Source: an uncultured Clostridia bacterium
GTDB lineage: Bacteria > Bacillota > Clostridia > Oscillospirales > Acutalibacteraceae
Assembly (NCBI GenBank): GCA_944380765.1
Contig: CALWIO010000014.1
Span: forward strand, 1-49,455
Direction of reading: 5' to 3'
Length of the DNA stretch: 49,455 bases
The position numbers and the translations under genes are program-made. The notes beneath the pieces were generated by a model. The model was given only the letters and a program-made list of their open reading frames with translations. It was not told the DNA's origin and ran no database searches. How positions within the stretch are numbered: position 1 is the stretch's first letter; the number at the start of each line of letters is the position of its first letter. Positions 23,549 through 33,419 of the stretch are shown piece after piece.

Positions 23549-24700
23549 TTACTTTTTCTTTTTATTGAAAAAGCCTTTTTTGGCGTCGTCAATTCCGTCG
23601 GATCCGCCGAATTCAAGCGAAAGCTGCTTTATTAACTCGCGCTGTTTTTCGGTCAGTTTTTTGGGCACATCAACTATAATCCTTACAAGCTGGTCGCCCT
23701 TGCTCATACCTCCGCGGCTCTGTATTCCCCTGCCCCTGAGCTTAAACACATCGCCGGGCTGTGTTCCCGCGGGAACAGAATACTCCACCTTTCCGTCAAG
23801 AGTGGGCACCTGAATGGTACAGCCGAGAGCAACCTGCATAAACGAAAGGTGAACATCGCACCACACATTATAGCCGTCACGCTCAAAAAACGGGTGGGGA
23901 CGGACATTTACAACTATGTTAAGGTCGCCCGCCGGCCCGCCGTTAGCGCCTTTATTGCCCTGACCGCGCACGGTAATTATCTGGCGGTCGTCAACTCCCG
24001 CCGGAATATTTATGTCAAGTTTAGCCGGTTTGCGCACTCTGCCCGCGCCGCCGCACTTCTTACAGGGTTTTTCTATAGTAGTTCCCCTGCCGCCGCACTT
24101 TGAACAGGGCTTGGAGGTCTGGATAACGCCGAAAGGCGTTCTCTGCTGAACAGTAACCTGACCTCTGCCGTGGCAGTCCGGACAGGTTTTGGGCGAGCTT
24201 CCGCTTTCGCAGCCGCTGCCGTGGCAGGAATCGCACTCCTCTATGCGCATTGTGTCAATAGTCCTTTTGCAGCCTTTTGCCGCCTCCTCAAAGGATATTG
24301 TCACGCTTGCCTGAGTGTCGCTGCCGCGCTGGGGCGCGTTGGGATTTGCGCGCGAAGAGCCGCCAAAGCCGAAGCCGTTTCCGAATATGGAGCCGAAAAT
24401 ATCGCCGAGGTCAAAATCCATTCCGCCGAAGCCGCCGGAATACGCTCCGCCCTGACCGGCGCCGTAATTGGGGTCAACGCCGGCGTGGCCGAATCTGTCA
24501 TAACGGGCTTTTTTCTCGCTGTCGGACAGAACCTCGTACGCCTCGTTAGCTTCCTTGAATTTTTCCTCAGCCTCTTTATTGCCCGGGTTCAAATCGGGGT
24601 GATATTTTTTTGCCGCCTTGCGGTAAGCCTTTTTAATATCGTCCTCCGAAGCGTTCCGGTCAACGCCGAGCACTTCGTAATAATCTCTTTTTTCTGCCAT
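23549..24700 (-). CDS. dnaJ: Chaperone protein DnaJ
   Basis: A 383-residue Hsp40 co-chaperone that stimulates DnaK ATPase and delivers substrates. The J domain has HPD at residues 34-36; a Gly/Phe-rich linker (about 73-120) follows. Four zinc-binding CxxCxGxG-type repeats are seen ([32 protein letters not shown]), then the C-terminal substrate-binding domains. The start was placed at [12 protein letters not shown] with GGAG upstream. Last gene of the hrcA operon. Confidence 0.98.
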   Translation of the reverse strand: MAEKRDYYEVLGVDRNASEDDIKKAYRKAAKKYHPDLNPGNKEAEEKFKEANEAYEVLSDSEKKARYDRFGHAGVDPNYGAGQGGAYSGGFGGMDFDLGDIFGSIFGNGFGFGGSSRANPNAPQRGSDTQASVTISFEEAAKGCKRTIDTMRIEECDSCHGSGCESGSSPKTCPDCHGRGQVTVQQRTPFGVIQTSKPCSKCGGRGTTIEKPCKKCGGAGRVRKPAKLDINIPAGVDDRQIITVRGQGNKGANGGPAGDLNIVVNVRPHPFFERDGYNVWCDVHLSFMQVALGCTIQVPTLDGKVEYSVPAGTQPGDVFKLRGRGIQSRGGMSKGDQLVRIIVDVPKKLTEKQRELIKQLSLEFGGSDGIDDAKKGFFNKKKK

Positions 24701-24727
24701 AAAAAATCTCCGAACAGTCGTAATGGC

Positions 24728-24761
24728 GAAGCCGCGCGGCGCTAAGACGCGCCGCCGCTTC
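24728..24761 (-). other. Strong hairpin between dnaK and dnaJ
   Basis: GCGGCGC pairs with GCGCCGC, and an outer GAAGC/GCTTC stem encloses it with a small internal loop. There is no T-run, so it is probably not a terminator. It may be an mRNA stability or processing element that sets the DnaK:DnaJ ratio. Confidence 0.6.
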
Positions 24762-24781
24762 ACCGTTAAGTTTACGCTTTA

Positions 24782-26632
24782 TTATTTATTGCTATCGTCA
24801 ACATCTTTGAAATCGGCGTCATAGTAGCCGTTTGAGCCGGCAGCACCGTTAGCGCCGTCTGCCGCGCCCGACTGAGCGCCGTTTTCCTGAGCCTGAGCCT
24901 GAGCCGCCTTGTAAAGCTCCTCGGACACCTTGTAGAACTGCTGGGTAAGCTCTTCCTGCTTAGCCTTTATAGCCTCGATATCCTCGCCTTTGAGAGCCTC
25001 TTTAAGGGCGTCAATCTTGCTTTGAAGCTCTGTCTTGTCGCTCTCTGAGAATTTGTCGCCGTCATCGGCAAGAATTTTTTCGCACTGATATACCATCTGG
25101 TCGGCAGCGTTTCTTGTGTCAACCGCCTCTTTGCGCTTCTTATCCTCCTCGGCGAACTGCTCCGCCTCTTTAACCGCCTTGTCGATATCGTCCTTTGACA
25201 TATTGGTTGAAGAAGTGATGGAAATTGACTGCTCCTTGCCTGTTCCGAGGTCTTTGGCGGAAACATGAACAATGCCGTTGGCGTCAATATCAAAGGTTAC
25301 CTCAATCTGAGGAGTGCCTCTGCGTGCGGGAAGGATTCCGTCAAGATGGAACACGCCGAGGGTTTTATTATCTTTTGCAAATTCTCTTTCGCCTTGAAGA
25401 ACATGAACCTCAACGGAAGTCTGGTTATCGGCCGCCGTAGAGAAAATCTGGCTCTTCTTGGTGGGGATTGTGGTATTTCTCTCAATAATCTTTGTATTTA
25501 CGCCGCCCATGGTTTCAATACCGAGTGAAAGCGGAGTAACATCGAGCAGGAGAAGCCCCTCAACCTCGCCGCCTAATACGCCGCCCTGGATAGCAGCGCC
25601 GACAGCAACGCACTCATCGGGGTTAATGCCCTTGAAGGGCTCTTTGCCCGTGAATTTCTTAACGGCTTCCTGAACAGCGGGGATTCTTGAAGAACCGCCT
25701 ACCATAAGGATTTTATTAAGCTGTGAAGCCTGAAGTCCCGAATCGGCAAGCGCCTGACGAACCGGTCCCATTGTGGCTTCTACCAAGTCCGCGGTCATCT
25801 CGTTGAACTTAGCTCTTGTAAGAGTTGTTTCAAGATGTTTGGGGCCTGTGGCGTCGGCAGTAATAAAGGGAAGGCTGATTTGCGAGGTAGTTACGCCGGA
25901 AAGCTCGATTTTGGCTTTTTCGGCAGCCTCTTTAAGGCGCTGCATAGCCATTTTATCGGTACGCAGGTCAATGCCCTGTTCCTTTTTGAACTCGTCGGCA
26001 AGCCAGTCGATAATCTTCTGGTCAAAATCGTCGCCGCCCAGACGGTTATTACCCGCTGTGGCGAGAACCTCCTGCACGCCGTCGCCCATTTCGATAATTG
26101 AAACATCGAATGTGCCGCCGCCGAGGTCATATACCATTACTTTCTGGTCGTCTTCCTTATCAATACCATAAGCAAGAGCCGCGGCTGTAGGCTCGTTGAT
26201 GATTCTCTTTACATCAAGGCCGGCGATTTTGCCCGCGTCCTTTGTAGCCTGACGCTGTGAGTCGGTGAAGTAAGCGGGAACTGTGATAACCGCCTCGGTT
26301 ACCGCGCCTCCGAGATACGCTTCCGCGTCGGCTTTAAGCTTCTGAAGAATCATTGCCGAAATTTCCTGGGGAGTGTAGCTCTTTGAGTCAATATCAACCT
26401 TATAGTTGCTGCCCATGTGTCTTTTGATTGACGATACTGTTCTTTCGGGGTTGGTGATTGCCTGTCTTTTCGCAACCTGACCTACCATTCTTTCGCCTGA
26501 CTTTGAGAAAGCCACAACAGACGGGGTTGTTCTTGCTCCCTCGGCGTTGGCGATTACTACGGGCTCGCCGCCTTCAATAACCGCTACGCATGAGTTTGTT
26601 GTTCCTAAATCGATACCAATTACCTTTGACAT
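24782..26632 (-). CDS. dnaK: Chaperone protein DnaK (Hsp70)
   Basis: A 616-residue Hsp70. The nucleotide-binding domain opens with [13 protein letters not shown] and includes [28 protein letters not shown] and [10 protein letters not shown]; the linker is followed by [14 protein letters not shown] of the substrate-binding domain. The C-terminal lid ends in a Gly/Ala/Asn-rich tail. It lies in the canonical hrcA-grpE-dnaK-dnaJ order; GGAGG precedes the ATG. Confidence 0.99.
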   Translation of the reverse strand: MSKVIGIDLGTTNSCVAVIEGGEPVVIANAEGARTTPSVVAFSKSGERMVGQVAKRQAITNPERTVSSIKRHMGSNYKVDIDSKSYTPQEISAMILQKLKADAEAYLGGAVTEAVITVPAYFTDSQRQATKDAGKIAGLDVKRIINEPTAAALAYGIDKEDDQKVMVYDLGGGTFDVSIIEMGDGVQEVLATAGNNRLGGDDFDQKIIDWLADEFKKEQGIDLRTDKMAMQRLKEAAEKAKIELSGVTTSQISLPFITADATGPKHLETTLTRAKFNEMTADLVEATMGPVRQALADSGLQASQLNKILMVGGSSRIPAVQEAVKKFTGKEPFKGINPDECVAVGAAIQGGVLGGEVEGLLLLDVTPLSLGIETMGGVNTKIIERNTTIPTKKSQIFSTAADNQTSVEVHVLQGEREFAKDNKTLGVFHLDGILPARRGTPQIEVTFDIDANGIVHVSAKDLGTGKEQSISITSSTNMSKDDIDKAVKEAEQFAEEDKKRKEAVDTRNAADQMVYQCEKILADDGDKFSESDKTELQSKIDALKEALKGEDIEAIKAKQEELTQQFYKVSEELYKAAQAQAQENGAQSGAADGANGAAGSNGYYDADFKDVDDSNK

Positions 26633-26677
26633 ATTTATTCCTCCTGATGGTTATTTATTATTTTACTGATTTCTCAG

Positions 26678-27193
26678 TTAATTGACTACTTTTACAACAG
26701 CCGGACGGATTACCCTGTCGCCGAGTTTATAGCCTGTTGAGAAAACCTCGGCTATGCTGTTCTCCGGCAGAGAGTCGTCCTCAACATGCATTACCGCGCT
26801 GTGAATATTGGGGTCAAACGCTTCTCCTTTTTCTCCGAAAGGCTCGACTCCGATTTTTTTGAGCACCTCGCCGAACTGGGCGAATATCATTTCAACGCCT
26901 TTTTTGTAGGACTCAAAATCGCCTGTTCCGGCTGCCATAGCCCTTACGAAATTATCGTAAACCGGAAGAAACTCGCTCACCGCAGCCGCTTTGCTGTCGC
27001 CGTAAGCCTGTTCCTTTTCCTTTTGCGAGCGCTTGCGGAAATTATCATATTCCGCCATAAGCCGCAACAGACGGTCGTTTTTTTCGCTGAGCTCATCGCT
27101 TAGCTTTTCAAGCTCGGTTTTTTCGGTCTGCCCGCCCGTTTGAGTCTCTTCGGCCTCATTTTCGGGCTGTTTTTTCTCTTTTTCCTTAGCCAT
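26678..27193 (-). CDS. grpE: Nucleotide exchange factor GrpE
   Basis: A 171-residue GrpE. Residues 1-30 are a charged, disordered tail, followed by a long coiled-coil helix (about 30-85, with YDNFRKRSQKEKE) and the compact beta domain (GVEPFGEKGEAFDPNIHSAV to the VIRPAVVKV end). It exchanges ADP on DnaK. The ATG lies 1 nt after the hrcA stop, and its ribosome site GGAGG is inside hrcA. Confidence 0.97.
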   Translation of the reverse strand: MAKEKEKKQPENEAEETQTGGQTEKTELEKLSDELSEKNDRLLRLMAEYDNFRKRSQKEKEQAYGDSKAAAVSEFLPVYDNFVRAMAAGTGDFESYKKGVEMIFAQFGEVLKKIGVEPFGEKGEAFDPNIHSAVMHVEDDSLPENSIAEVFSTGYKLGDRVIRPAVVKVVN

Positions 27194-27194
27194 G

Positions 27195-28223
27195 TCAATC
27201 CTCCAGATTATCGGACAAAATACTGCCCACTATTTCGGTTAAATATTTCAGGCTCGGTATAAGCCTTGCATAATCAATTCTGGTCGGCCCTATAAGCCCG
27301 AGCGTGCCGCTGTCCTTGCCGCCCACGCTGTATCCCGAAAAAATCAGGCTTGAATCCTGAAGCTCCCTGAACCGATTTTCCTTGCCTATCAGCACTCCGG
27401 TTTCGCCCTTTTGCCTGTGCGTTAAAAAAAGCGAAGTTATAGGGTCGGAATTTCTTAAAAACTCCATAAGCTCATAAGCGTTCTGATAGTCGGAATAATT
27501 GAGCAGGTTTGACTGCCCTTCAAGAATCAGCTGAGTCTGCTCGGTCATCTGCGCCAAATCGGCAAGCGTTACCAAAAGCGGAGAGATTTCAAGCGCTTTC
27601 GCGCCGAGAGATAGCGCGAGCGTCTGTATAAGCGCTGTGCTGACCTCGGCTGCGGCTTTGCCTATAAAGTGCTGTGACGCCACATTGTAAAAGGTTTCCA
27701 TTATATCCATATTCAGCGCCGCGTCTGTTCTGCACACGCGAGATTTTAAAATTCCCGACGATGTGAGCATTATTATCATCGCCGTATGGACTCCCAAAGG
27801 CACAAGCTCGATTTTTCTAATAACCGCGTTTTCGTCGCTGGGGGTGGTTGAAACAACCGCGCAGTTCGTAAGCTCCGCCAACACCTGCCCCGCCTGTTCA
27901 AGTATCTGCTGAGGCTCGCCGCTTACGGTGCTAAGTTTTGCCTCGATAAGCCTTTTTTCGTTCAGGGGCATTTCGTAGCGGTTCATAAGCCGGTCAACAT
28001 AGTAGCGGTAGCCCTGCTGCGAGGGTATGCGCCCGGCGGAAGTATGGGGCTGTTCCAGAAACCCGAGCCGTGAAAGCTCCGCCATTTCATTTCTTACTGT
28101 GGCGCTCGACACGGGCATTTTCATAAATTCCAGCAGAGTTTTGGAGCCTACGGGCTCGCCTGTCGCTATATAATGCTCGACAACCGCCGCAAGTATTTTT
28201 TCTTTTCTTTCGCTCAGCTGCAA
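27195..28223 (-). CDS. hrcA: Heat-inducible transcription repressor HrcA
   Basis: A 342-residue HrcA. The N-terminal winged helix (about 1-75; GEPVGSKTLLEF and SATVRNEMAELSRLGFLEQPHTSAGRIPS) binds CIRCE, and the GAF-like domain follows. A TTG start at 28223 is preferred, preceded by GGCGGTGAT. A longer frame would begin inside the CIRCE element, which is unlikely to be translated. It autoregulates this operon through the CIRCE just upstream. Confidence 0.96.
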   Translation of the reverse strand: MQLSERKEKILAAVVEHYIATGEPVGSKTLLEFMKMPVSSATVRNEMAELSRLGFLEQPHTSAGRIPSQQGYRYYVDRLMNRYEMPLNEKRLIEAKLSTVSGEPQQILEQAGQVLAELTNCAVVSTTPSDENAVIRKIELVPLGVHTAMIIMLTSSGILKSRVCRTDAALNMDIMETFYNVASQHFIGKAAAEVSTALIQTLALSLGAKALEISPLLVTLADLAQMTEQTQLILEGQSNLLNYSDYQNAYELMEFLRNSDPITSLFLTHRQKGETGVLIGKENRFRELQDSSLIFSGYSVGGKDSGTLGLIGPTRIDYARLIPSLKYLTEIVGSILSDNLED

Positions 28224-28246
28224 TTTATCACCGCCTTTTGTCCGCC

Positions 28247-28273
28247 TTAGCACTCACGCTATTAGAGTGCTAA
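28247..28273 (-). promoter_or_regulatory. CIRCE operator
   Basis: A perfect TTAGCACTC-N9-GAGTGCTAA inverted repeat, the HrcA binding site, placed between the promoter and hrcA. Confidence 0.98.
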
Positions 28274-28284
28274 CTCTATTACAT

Positions 28285-28313
28285 AATATACATTCATTCC
28301 CGCAAAATGTCAA
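28285..28313 (-). promoter_or_regulatory. Promoter of the hrcA operon
   Basis: On the minus strand, TTGACA, 17 nt, TATATT, just upstream of CIRCE. Confidence 0.88.
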
Positions 28314-28482
28314 GGGAATAATTGTAAATAATTTGTTAACCCGCATTTTTTGTTTAATTTTCCGCGCTGTATTTAACAGATTTTTTCAAAAAATATCTCT
28401 GGAAAATTTAAAACTGCAATTACATTATATAATATATAGGAATTTTCCTGTTTTATTGCGTATCTGAAAGCGAAAAATTCTA

Positions 28483-28512
28483 TTGACAAACTGCCTTTTA
28501 TGGTAGTAAAAT
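28483..28512 (+). promoter_or_regulatory. Promoter of thrS
   Basis: TTGACA, 18 nt, TAAAAT on the plus strand, ahead of the T-box. The 170 bp between this and the hrcA promoter hold nothing else I can identify. Confidence 0.75.
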
Positions 28513-28518
28513 AAAACC

Positions 28519-28772
28519 AATAATACAAAGCGTTGAGAAAGAACGATGGAAAAAGGGATTTTTCAGAGAGATTTTGTCAGGTGCGAAAAATCAGTCCCTT
28601 TTCTGGGAACCCCTTTCGAGCGTCAGCGAAAACGATGGCGTCATCGGCTAAGCTGCACCGTACGGCTGCGTTAAAGCCTTTAAAGCGGCAGAGATTTTCT
28701 GCAATCTGGGTGGAACCGTGGAATGTTTACAGCATTTCATCCCTTTTTTCGGGGATGAAGTGCTTTTTTCTT
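28519..28772 (+). ncRNA. T-box riboswitch (threonyl)
   Basis: The conserved T-box sequence GGGTGGAACCGTGG (28708-28721) precedes a terminator (AGCATTTCATCCC with GGGATGAAGTGCT, then six T; 28731-28767). Stem I begins near 28530; a plausible Thr specifier ACC lies at 28609-28611. The UGGA of the T-box would pair with a tRNA ending UCCA, so tRNA-Thr here should have U73. It is expected to allow thrS transcription when tRNA-Thr is uncharged. Confidence 0.93.
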
Positions 28773-28789
28773 TTGAAAGGAGAAAACGA

Positions 28790-30700
28790 ATGATTAAAGT
28801 TACTTTAAAAGACAACTCGGTAAAGGAAGTTCAAAGCGGCATTACCGTTGCCGAATTTGCGAAAACGATAGGCATGGGGCTTTACAAAGCCGCCTGCGGA
28901 GGAAAAATCAACGGCGAATACTGCGACCTGCGCACTCCGATTTGCGAGGACTGTTCGCTTGAAATTGTCACTTTTGACGACCCGGAGGGCAAGAAAACCC
29001 TTTGGCACACCGCTTCTCACATTATGGCTCAGGCGGTAAAAAGACTTTATCCCGAAGCGAAACTCGCGATAGGCCCTGCCATTGACAACGGCTTTTACTA
29101 TGATTTTGACCTTGAAACCTCATTCACGCCCGAAATTCTTGAAAAAATTGAGGCGGAAATGAAAAAGATTGTAAAAGAGGATCTGGCTCTTGAAAAATTT
29201 GAGCTGCCCGCCGGTGAGGCGCTTAAAATGATGGAGGATAAAGGCGAAATATACAAAACCGAGCTTATAAAGGAGCACGCCGGAAACGGAGAGCCTATCT
29301 CCTTTTACAAGCAGGGTGAATTTACGGAACTTTGCGCCGGCCCGCACATCTTAAAAACCGGAGCCGTTAAGGCTTTCAAGCTCACATCAATAGCCGGAGC
29401 GTATTGGAGAGGCAACGAAAAAAACAAGATGCTTCAAAGAATCTACGGTATTGCCTTTACAAAGCAGAGCGACCTTGACGCGTACCTTGAAAGGCTTGAA
29501 GAGGCTAAAAAGCGCGACCACAGAAAATTAGGCAAAGAATTAAAGCTCTTCGCCATGATGGACGAGGGTCCGGGCTTCCCCTTCTTCCTGCCGAACGGTA
29601 TGATTCTCAAAAACACTCTTATAGATTACTGGCGCGAGATTCACAAAAAAGCTGGATATGTTGAAATTTCAACTCCCATGATGCTCAACCGTCAGCTTTG
29701 GGAAACCTCCGGTCACTGGGACCATTACAAGGACAATATGTACACAACGGTCATAGACGACACCGACTTTGCAATTAAGCCTATGAACTGCCCGGGCGGT
29801 ATGCTCGTTTACAAGTCGGAGCTGCACTCCTACCGCGACCTGCCCATAAGGATGGGAGAGCTGGGGCTTGTTCACCGTCACGAAAAATCAGGCGCTCTTC
29901 ACGGGCTTATGCGCGTACGCTGCTTTACTCAGGACGACGCGCACATATTTATGACTCCCGAACAGATTACAGATGAAATAAAGGGCGTTGTAAAGCTGAT
30001 AGACGAGGTTTACAGCCTGTTCGGATTCAAATATCATGTGGAGCTTTCAACCCGTCCCGAAGATTCAATGGGAAGCGACGAGGACTGGGAGATGGCCACC
30101 GACGGTCTTAAAAAGGCTCTTGACGAGCTTAACCTTGAATATGTTGTCAACGAGGGTGACGGCGCGTTTTACGGGCCTAAAATCGACTTTCATCTTGAAG
30201 ACTCGCTGGGTAGGACATGGCAGTGCGGAACAATACAGCTCGACTTCCAGCTTCCGCAGAGATTTGAGGCGGAATACACCGGCTCCGACGGTGAAAAGCA
30301 CCGTCCGATTATGATTCACCGAGTTGTTTTCGGCTCGATTGAGAGATTTATAGGCATACTCATTGAGCATTTCGCCGGAGCTTTTCCGCTGTGGCTGGCT
30401 CCCGAACAGGTCAGGATTCTGCCGATTGCGGACAGGCACCACGAAAAATGCGCCGAAATCAAAAAGAGTCTTGAAGAAAAGGGTATCCGCGTTACGGTTG
30501 ACGAAAGAAGCGAAAAAACCGGCTACAAAATCCGCGAGGCGAGAACACAGAAGCTCCCCTACTGGGTTGTTGTGGGAGATAAAGAGCTTGAAGACGGCAC
30601 CGTATCGGTCAGCCGCAGAGGCAAGGGCGATATAGGCTCTATGAAAGTTGAAGATTTTGCCGATATGCTTAAATCGGAAATTGATAACAAGGTAAGGTGA
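28790..30700 (+). CDS. thrS: Threonyl-tRNA synthetase
   Basis: A 636-residue class II synthetase that charges tRNA-Thr. An N-terminal TGS domain (about 1-60) is followed by the tRNA-SAD editing domain (HTASHIMAQAVKRLYP), the catalytic core (MNCPGGMLVY with a zinc-ligand Cys; HEKSGALHGLMRVR) and the C-terminal anticodon-binding domain. The start was moved to the ATG at 28790 after GAAAGGAG; a longer frame begins inside the T-box. Followed closely by a phosphoesterase gene. Confidence 0.98.
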   Translation: MIKVTLKDNSVKEVQSGITVAEFAKTIGMGLYKAACGGKINGEYCDLRTPICEDCSLEIVTFDDPEGKKTLWHTASHIMAQAVKRLYPEAKLAIGPAIDNGFYYDFDLETSFTPEILEKIEAEMKKIVKEDLALEKFELPAGEALKMMEDKGEIYKTELIKEHAGNGEPISFYKQGEFTELCAGPHILKTGAVKAFKLTSIAGAYWRGNEKNKMLQRIYGIAFTKQSDLDAYLERLEEAKKRDHRKLGKELKLFAMMDEGPGFPFFLPNGMILKNTLIDYWREIHKKAGYVEISTPMMLNRQLWETSGHWDHYKDNMYTTVIDDTDFAIKPMNCPGGMLVYKSELHSYRDLPIRMGELGLVHRHEKSGALHGLMRVRCFTQDDAHIFMTPEQITDEIKGVVKLIDEVYSLFGFKYHVELSTRPEDSMGSDEDWEMATDGLKKALDELNLEYVVNEGDGAFYGPKIDFHLEDSLGRTWQCGTIQLDFQLPQRFEAEYTGSDGEKHRPIMIHRVVFGSIERFIGILIEHFAGAFPLWLAPEQVRILPIADRHHEKCAEIKKSLEEKGIRVTVDERSEKTGYKIREARTQKLPYWVVVGDKELEDGTVSVSRRGKGDIGSMKVEDFADMLKSEIDNKVR

Positions 30701-30704
30701 TAAT

Positions 30705-32327
30705 ATGCAAAATCCGCTTACTCTTACGGTAATTACGGACACTCACTACTATTCAAAAAAAGTAGGTACAAGCGGCAGCGCCTATGACAAGGCAAACGCG
30801 AAAAGCCAGAAGCTGCTGGCGGGCGCCGAGGAGCTTTTAAAAGCCGCCTTTACGCAAATTAAGAATGACAAAAGAACCGATATAGTGCTTTTGTCGGGCG
30901 ACACCACAAACGAGGGCGAGCTTTACGCTCACGAAGAGTTTATTGAAATGCTCCGCGACCTTAAAAACAGCGGCAAAAGGGTTTATGTGCTGACGGCTAC
31001 CCATGACTACAAGCCCGACGACTGGACCTGGGGATATGACGGTGACGAAAGAGTTAAAGTCCCCGCCGTAAAGCGTGAAGAGCTTTTCGATATGTACCGA
31101 GAATTCGGTCCCAATGAGGCTATCGCCGTACACAGGCAGAGTATGTCATACATTGTTCAGCTTGAAAACAACTACCGTCTTTTCGCCCTTAACGACGATA
31201 TGAATTTAAGCGGAAAGAGCGGATTTTCGGACGAGCTGTTTGAATGGATTACCGCTCAGGCAAAGGACGCCCGCGAAAACGGTCAGTTTATGATTGCCAT
31301 GACTCATCATCCGCTTATTGCCCCCTCGCCTATGTATGAAATAATAGGCTCGGGCGATATGATGGGCGACTACAAAATCCGCCGCGAGCAGCTTGCGGAT
31401 ATGGGCATACAGTTTATTCTTACGGGACACACCCATGTTCACGATATTGACAAGCATGTAAGCCCCAAGGGCAATTATCTTTATGACATAGCCACCGCCT
31501 CAACGGTAGGTTATCCCGCAACCATAAGAACGGTTGTGCTTGACCCGGCCAACGGAGTTGTCAGCACCACAACCGACCTGATTACGGAGCCTGTCGACCT
31601 TGATTTCGGCGGTATGGCTCTTCAGGATTACCTTGTCGACCAGACAATAGGAGTAGCGAGGGATATGATTAAAGCCGCAGGCGAGGATATTGACAAGTTT
31701 GCGGATATGGCGACCTCGATAAGCATAAGGAAAAAGCTTACATACAAAATCGGCTGGCTTATAAAGCTGCCTATGAAAGCGCTTAACCGTCTTAAAATCG
31801 GCACGGTCGGCAACTGGACAAGAGCCGAAACGGGGCTTAAAAAATCCGATTACGCCGATATAAAAGACCGCAGGGTTGTTGATTTTATTATTGACATGGT
31901 GCTTAATCTTTACGGCGGCAAGAACCTTTATACGCCCGATGACAAGGAATATAAAATCGCGATAGGGCTTATAAACATAATTGATTCGGTTATCAAAACG
32001 CTTCATATTCCGCTTAAAAAGCTCGTTAAGGTTTCGGACACGCTGCGCGGAATATTAGAGCCGCTTCTTTACAACAACGGTATTCCGGCTTATGACGCGA
32101 TTCTGCCGATTATGCCGCTTTACGAGGGCGAACAAAGCGGCCCCGTGCCCGAAGAACCTCCCCTGCCCGACACTGTTAAGGAAAGTAAAAAAGGCCCGTT
32201 TATAGTGGCGGCCGCAATATTGCTTATAATTATTTTCCTGCCGCTTATTATCTGTATAGGTCTTCCCGTACTTTTAATCGGTTACATTATAAACCGCGTT
32301 AAGTACCGAGAATATTTTAAAGACTGA
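30705..32327 (+). CDS. Membrane-tethered metallophosphoesterase
   Basis: A 540-residue calcineurin-like phosphoesterase. Metal-site motifs are present: DTHYY (residue 11 onward), GDTTNEG, HHP and GHTHVHD. The usual GNHD motif reads ATHD, so the metal-ligand Asn appears to be replaced by Thr. There is no signal peptide; the C-terminal 50 residues carry one or two hydrophobic segments (IVAAAILLIIIFLPLIICIG), so the domain probably faces the cytosol. It starts 4 bp after thrS, with AAGGTGAT inside the thrS end, so the two genes are likely cotranscribed. The substrate is unknown. Confidence 0.82.
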   Translation: MQNPLTLTVITDTHYYSKKVGTSGSAYDKANAKSQKLLAGAEELLKAAFTQIKNDKRTDIVLLSGDTTNEGELYAHEEFIEMLRDLKNSGKRVYVLTATHDYKPDDWTWGYDGDERVKVPAVKREELFDMYREFGPNEAIAVHRQSMSYIVQLENNYRLFALNDDMNLSGKSGFSDELFEWITAQAKDARENGQFMIAMTHHPLIAPSPMYEIIGSGDMMGDYKIRREQLADMGIQFILTGHTHVHDIDKHVSPKGNYLYDIATASTVGYPATIRTVVLDPANGVVSTTTDLITEPVDLDFGGMALQDYLVDQTIGVARDMIKAAGEDIDKFADMATSISIRKKLTYKIGWLIKLPMKALNRLKIGTVGNWTRAETGLKKSDYADIKDRRVVDFIIDMVLNLYGGKNLYTPDDKEYKIAIGLINIIDSVIKTLHIPLKKLVKVSDTLRGILEPLLYNNGIPAYDAILPIMPLYEGEQSGPVPEEPPLPDTVKESKKGPFIVAAAILLIIIFLPLIICIGLPVLLIGYIINRVKYREYFKD

Positions 32328-32340
32328 CGGCAAAACGCTC

Positions 32341-32378
32341 AAAACAGCCCTGCGAAGGTACAGGGCTGTTTATTTTTG
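32341..32378 (+). terminator. Terminator after the metallophosphoesterase gene
   Basis: AACAGCCCTG and CAGGGCTGTT form a 10-bp stem with an 8-nt loop, followed by TATTTTT. Confidence 0.85.
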
Positions 32379-32445
32379 CGCTTTTCGACATATTTATTTG
32401 CGAAATGTAAAAAATACAATTTTTAACTAAAATTTTCTCTAATCC

Positions 32446-32474
32446 TTGATTTTTAATGATTTTTGTAATATAAT
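32446..32474 (+). promoter_or_regulatory. Predicted promoter of the PHP gene
   Basis: TTGATT, 17 nt, perfect TATAAT on the plus strand, in an AT-rich stretch. Confidence 0.75.
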
Positions 32475-32531
32475 AATATTATATATTGCGGCTGTTTCCG
32501 CAGTCCGAGCCTGTTTGTAGGAGGGTTGATT

Positions 32532-33407
32532 TTGAGCGGAGATTTACATTGTCATACTAAGTTATCCGATGGGTCATTAGGCATTGAGGACACTATTATT
32601 TTTGCGGCACAAAAAGGAATTGAAGCTATTGCCATTACGGATCACGACTGTTTAGCCGGTACTGTCAGAGGAAAAATCATCGGAAAGCGTCACGGGATTG
32701 AAGTAATCCCCGGTGTTGAGCTTTCGGCTACATTTTACGAGCATGAGAAAAATGTTCATATTCTCTGCTATCTCCCCGACAGTCCCGCCATGCTTGAAGG
32801 GCTTTGCAAAAGAAACTCCATAGCGCGTAAAAAGGCTTCGCATTTTATGATGCTGCAAGCGGCAAAACGTTTTCCCGTAACAACGGATTTTATTATGAAA
32901 TGCGCCGCCGGTTCCACCAATCTGTATAAAAACCACATCATGCACGCGCTTGTTGAATGCGGCTTTGCCGACTCTTTCTGCGGCGAGCTTTACAACGAGC
33001 TTTTTACAAAAGAAAGTGAAAACAGCATTCTTGTTGTTCCTAAATATGACGCTGTAAAAGATGTTATAGACTCAATTCACACTGCGGGCGGAATTGCCGT
33101 GCTCGCTCACCCGGCGGCAAGCGGCTGTATTGACTTAATAGACGAGCTTGTGCCCCTTGGAATTGACGGTATTGAGGTTTTTCACCCCAGCGCCGGCGAG
33201 GAAACTGTGCAGCAGCTTAAAAAGATTGCGGCTGACAAAGGACTTCTCATAACCGGAGGAAGCGACTTCCACGGGCTTTACAACAAATACAAAGTGTCAA
33301 TCGGCGATTATATTACGCCCGATGACTGTATGCACGCGATTACAAGTTACAAAGCAAAGCAAAAAAGACTTCAAAAAAAGCTGGCGCAGCAAGCTGCCGG
33401 TGAATAA
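32532..33407 (+). CDS. PHP-domain phosphoesterase
   Basis: A 291-residue PHP protein. The metal-binding motifs are DLHCHTKLSDG (residues 4-14), ITDHD, PGVELS, LAHP and GSDFHG. Relatives such as the YciV/RnaseAM family hydrolyse nucleoside 3',5'-bisphosphates or short RNA 5' ends; that role is possible but unproven. The start is set at the TTG at 32532 because GGAGGG lies about 6 nt upstream; the TTG at 32526 abuts that site. It is followed after 12 bp by a gene of unknown function. Confidence 0.85.
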   Translation: MSGDLHCHTKLSDGSLGIEDTIIFAAQKGIEAIAITDHDCLAGTVRGKIIGKRHGIEVIPGVELSATFYEHEKNVHILCYLPDSPAMLEGLCKRNSIARKKASHFMMLQAAKRFPVTTDFIMKCAAGSTNLYKNHIMHALVECGFADSFCGELYNELFTKESENSILVVPKYDAVKDVIDSIHTAGGIAVLAHPAASGCIDLIDELVPLGIDGIEVFHPSAGEETVQQLKKIAADKGLLITGGSDFHGLYNKYKVSIGDYITPDDCMHAITSYKAKQKRLQKKLAQQAAGE

Positions 33408-33419
33408 GGGGATTTTAAT

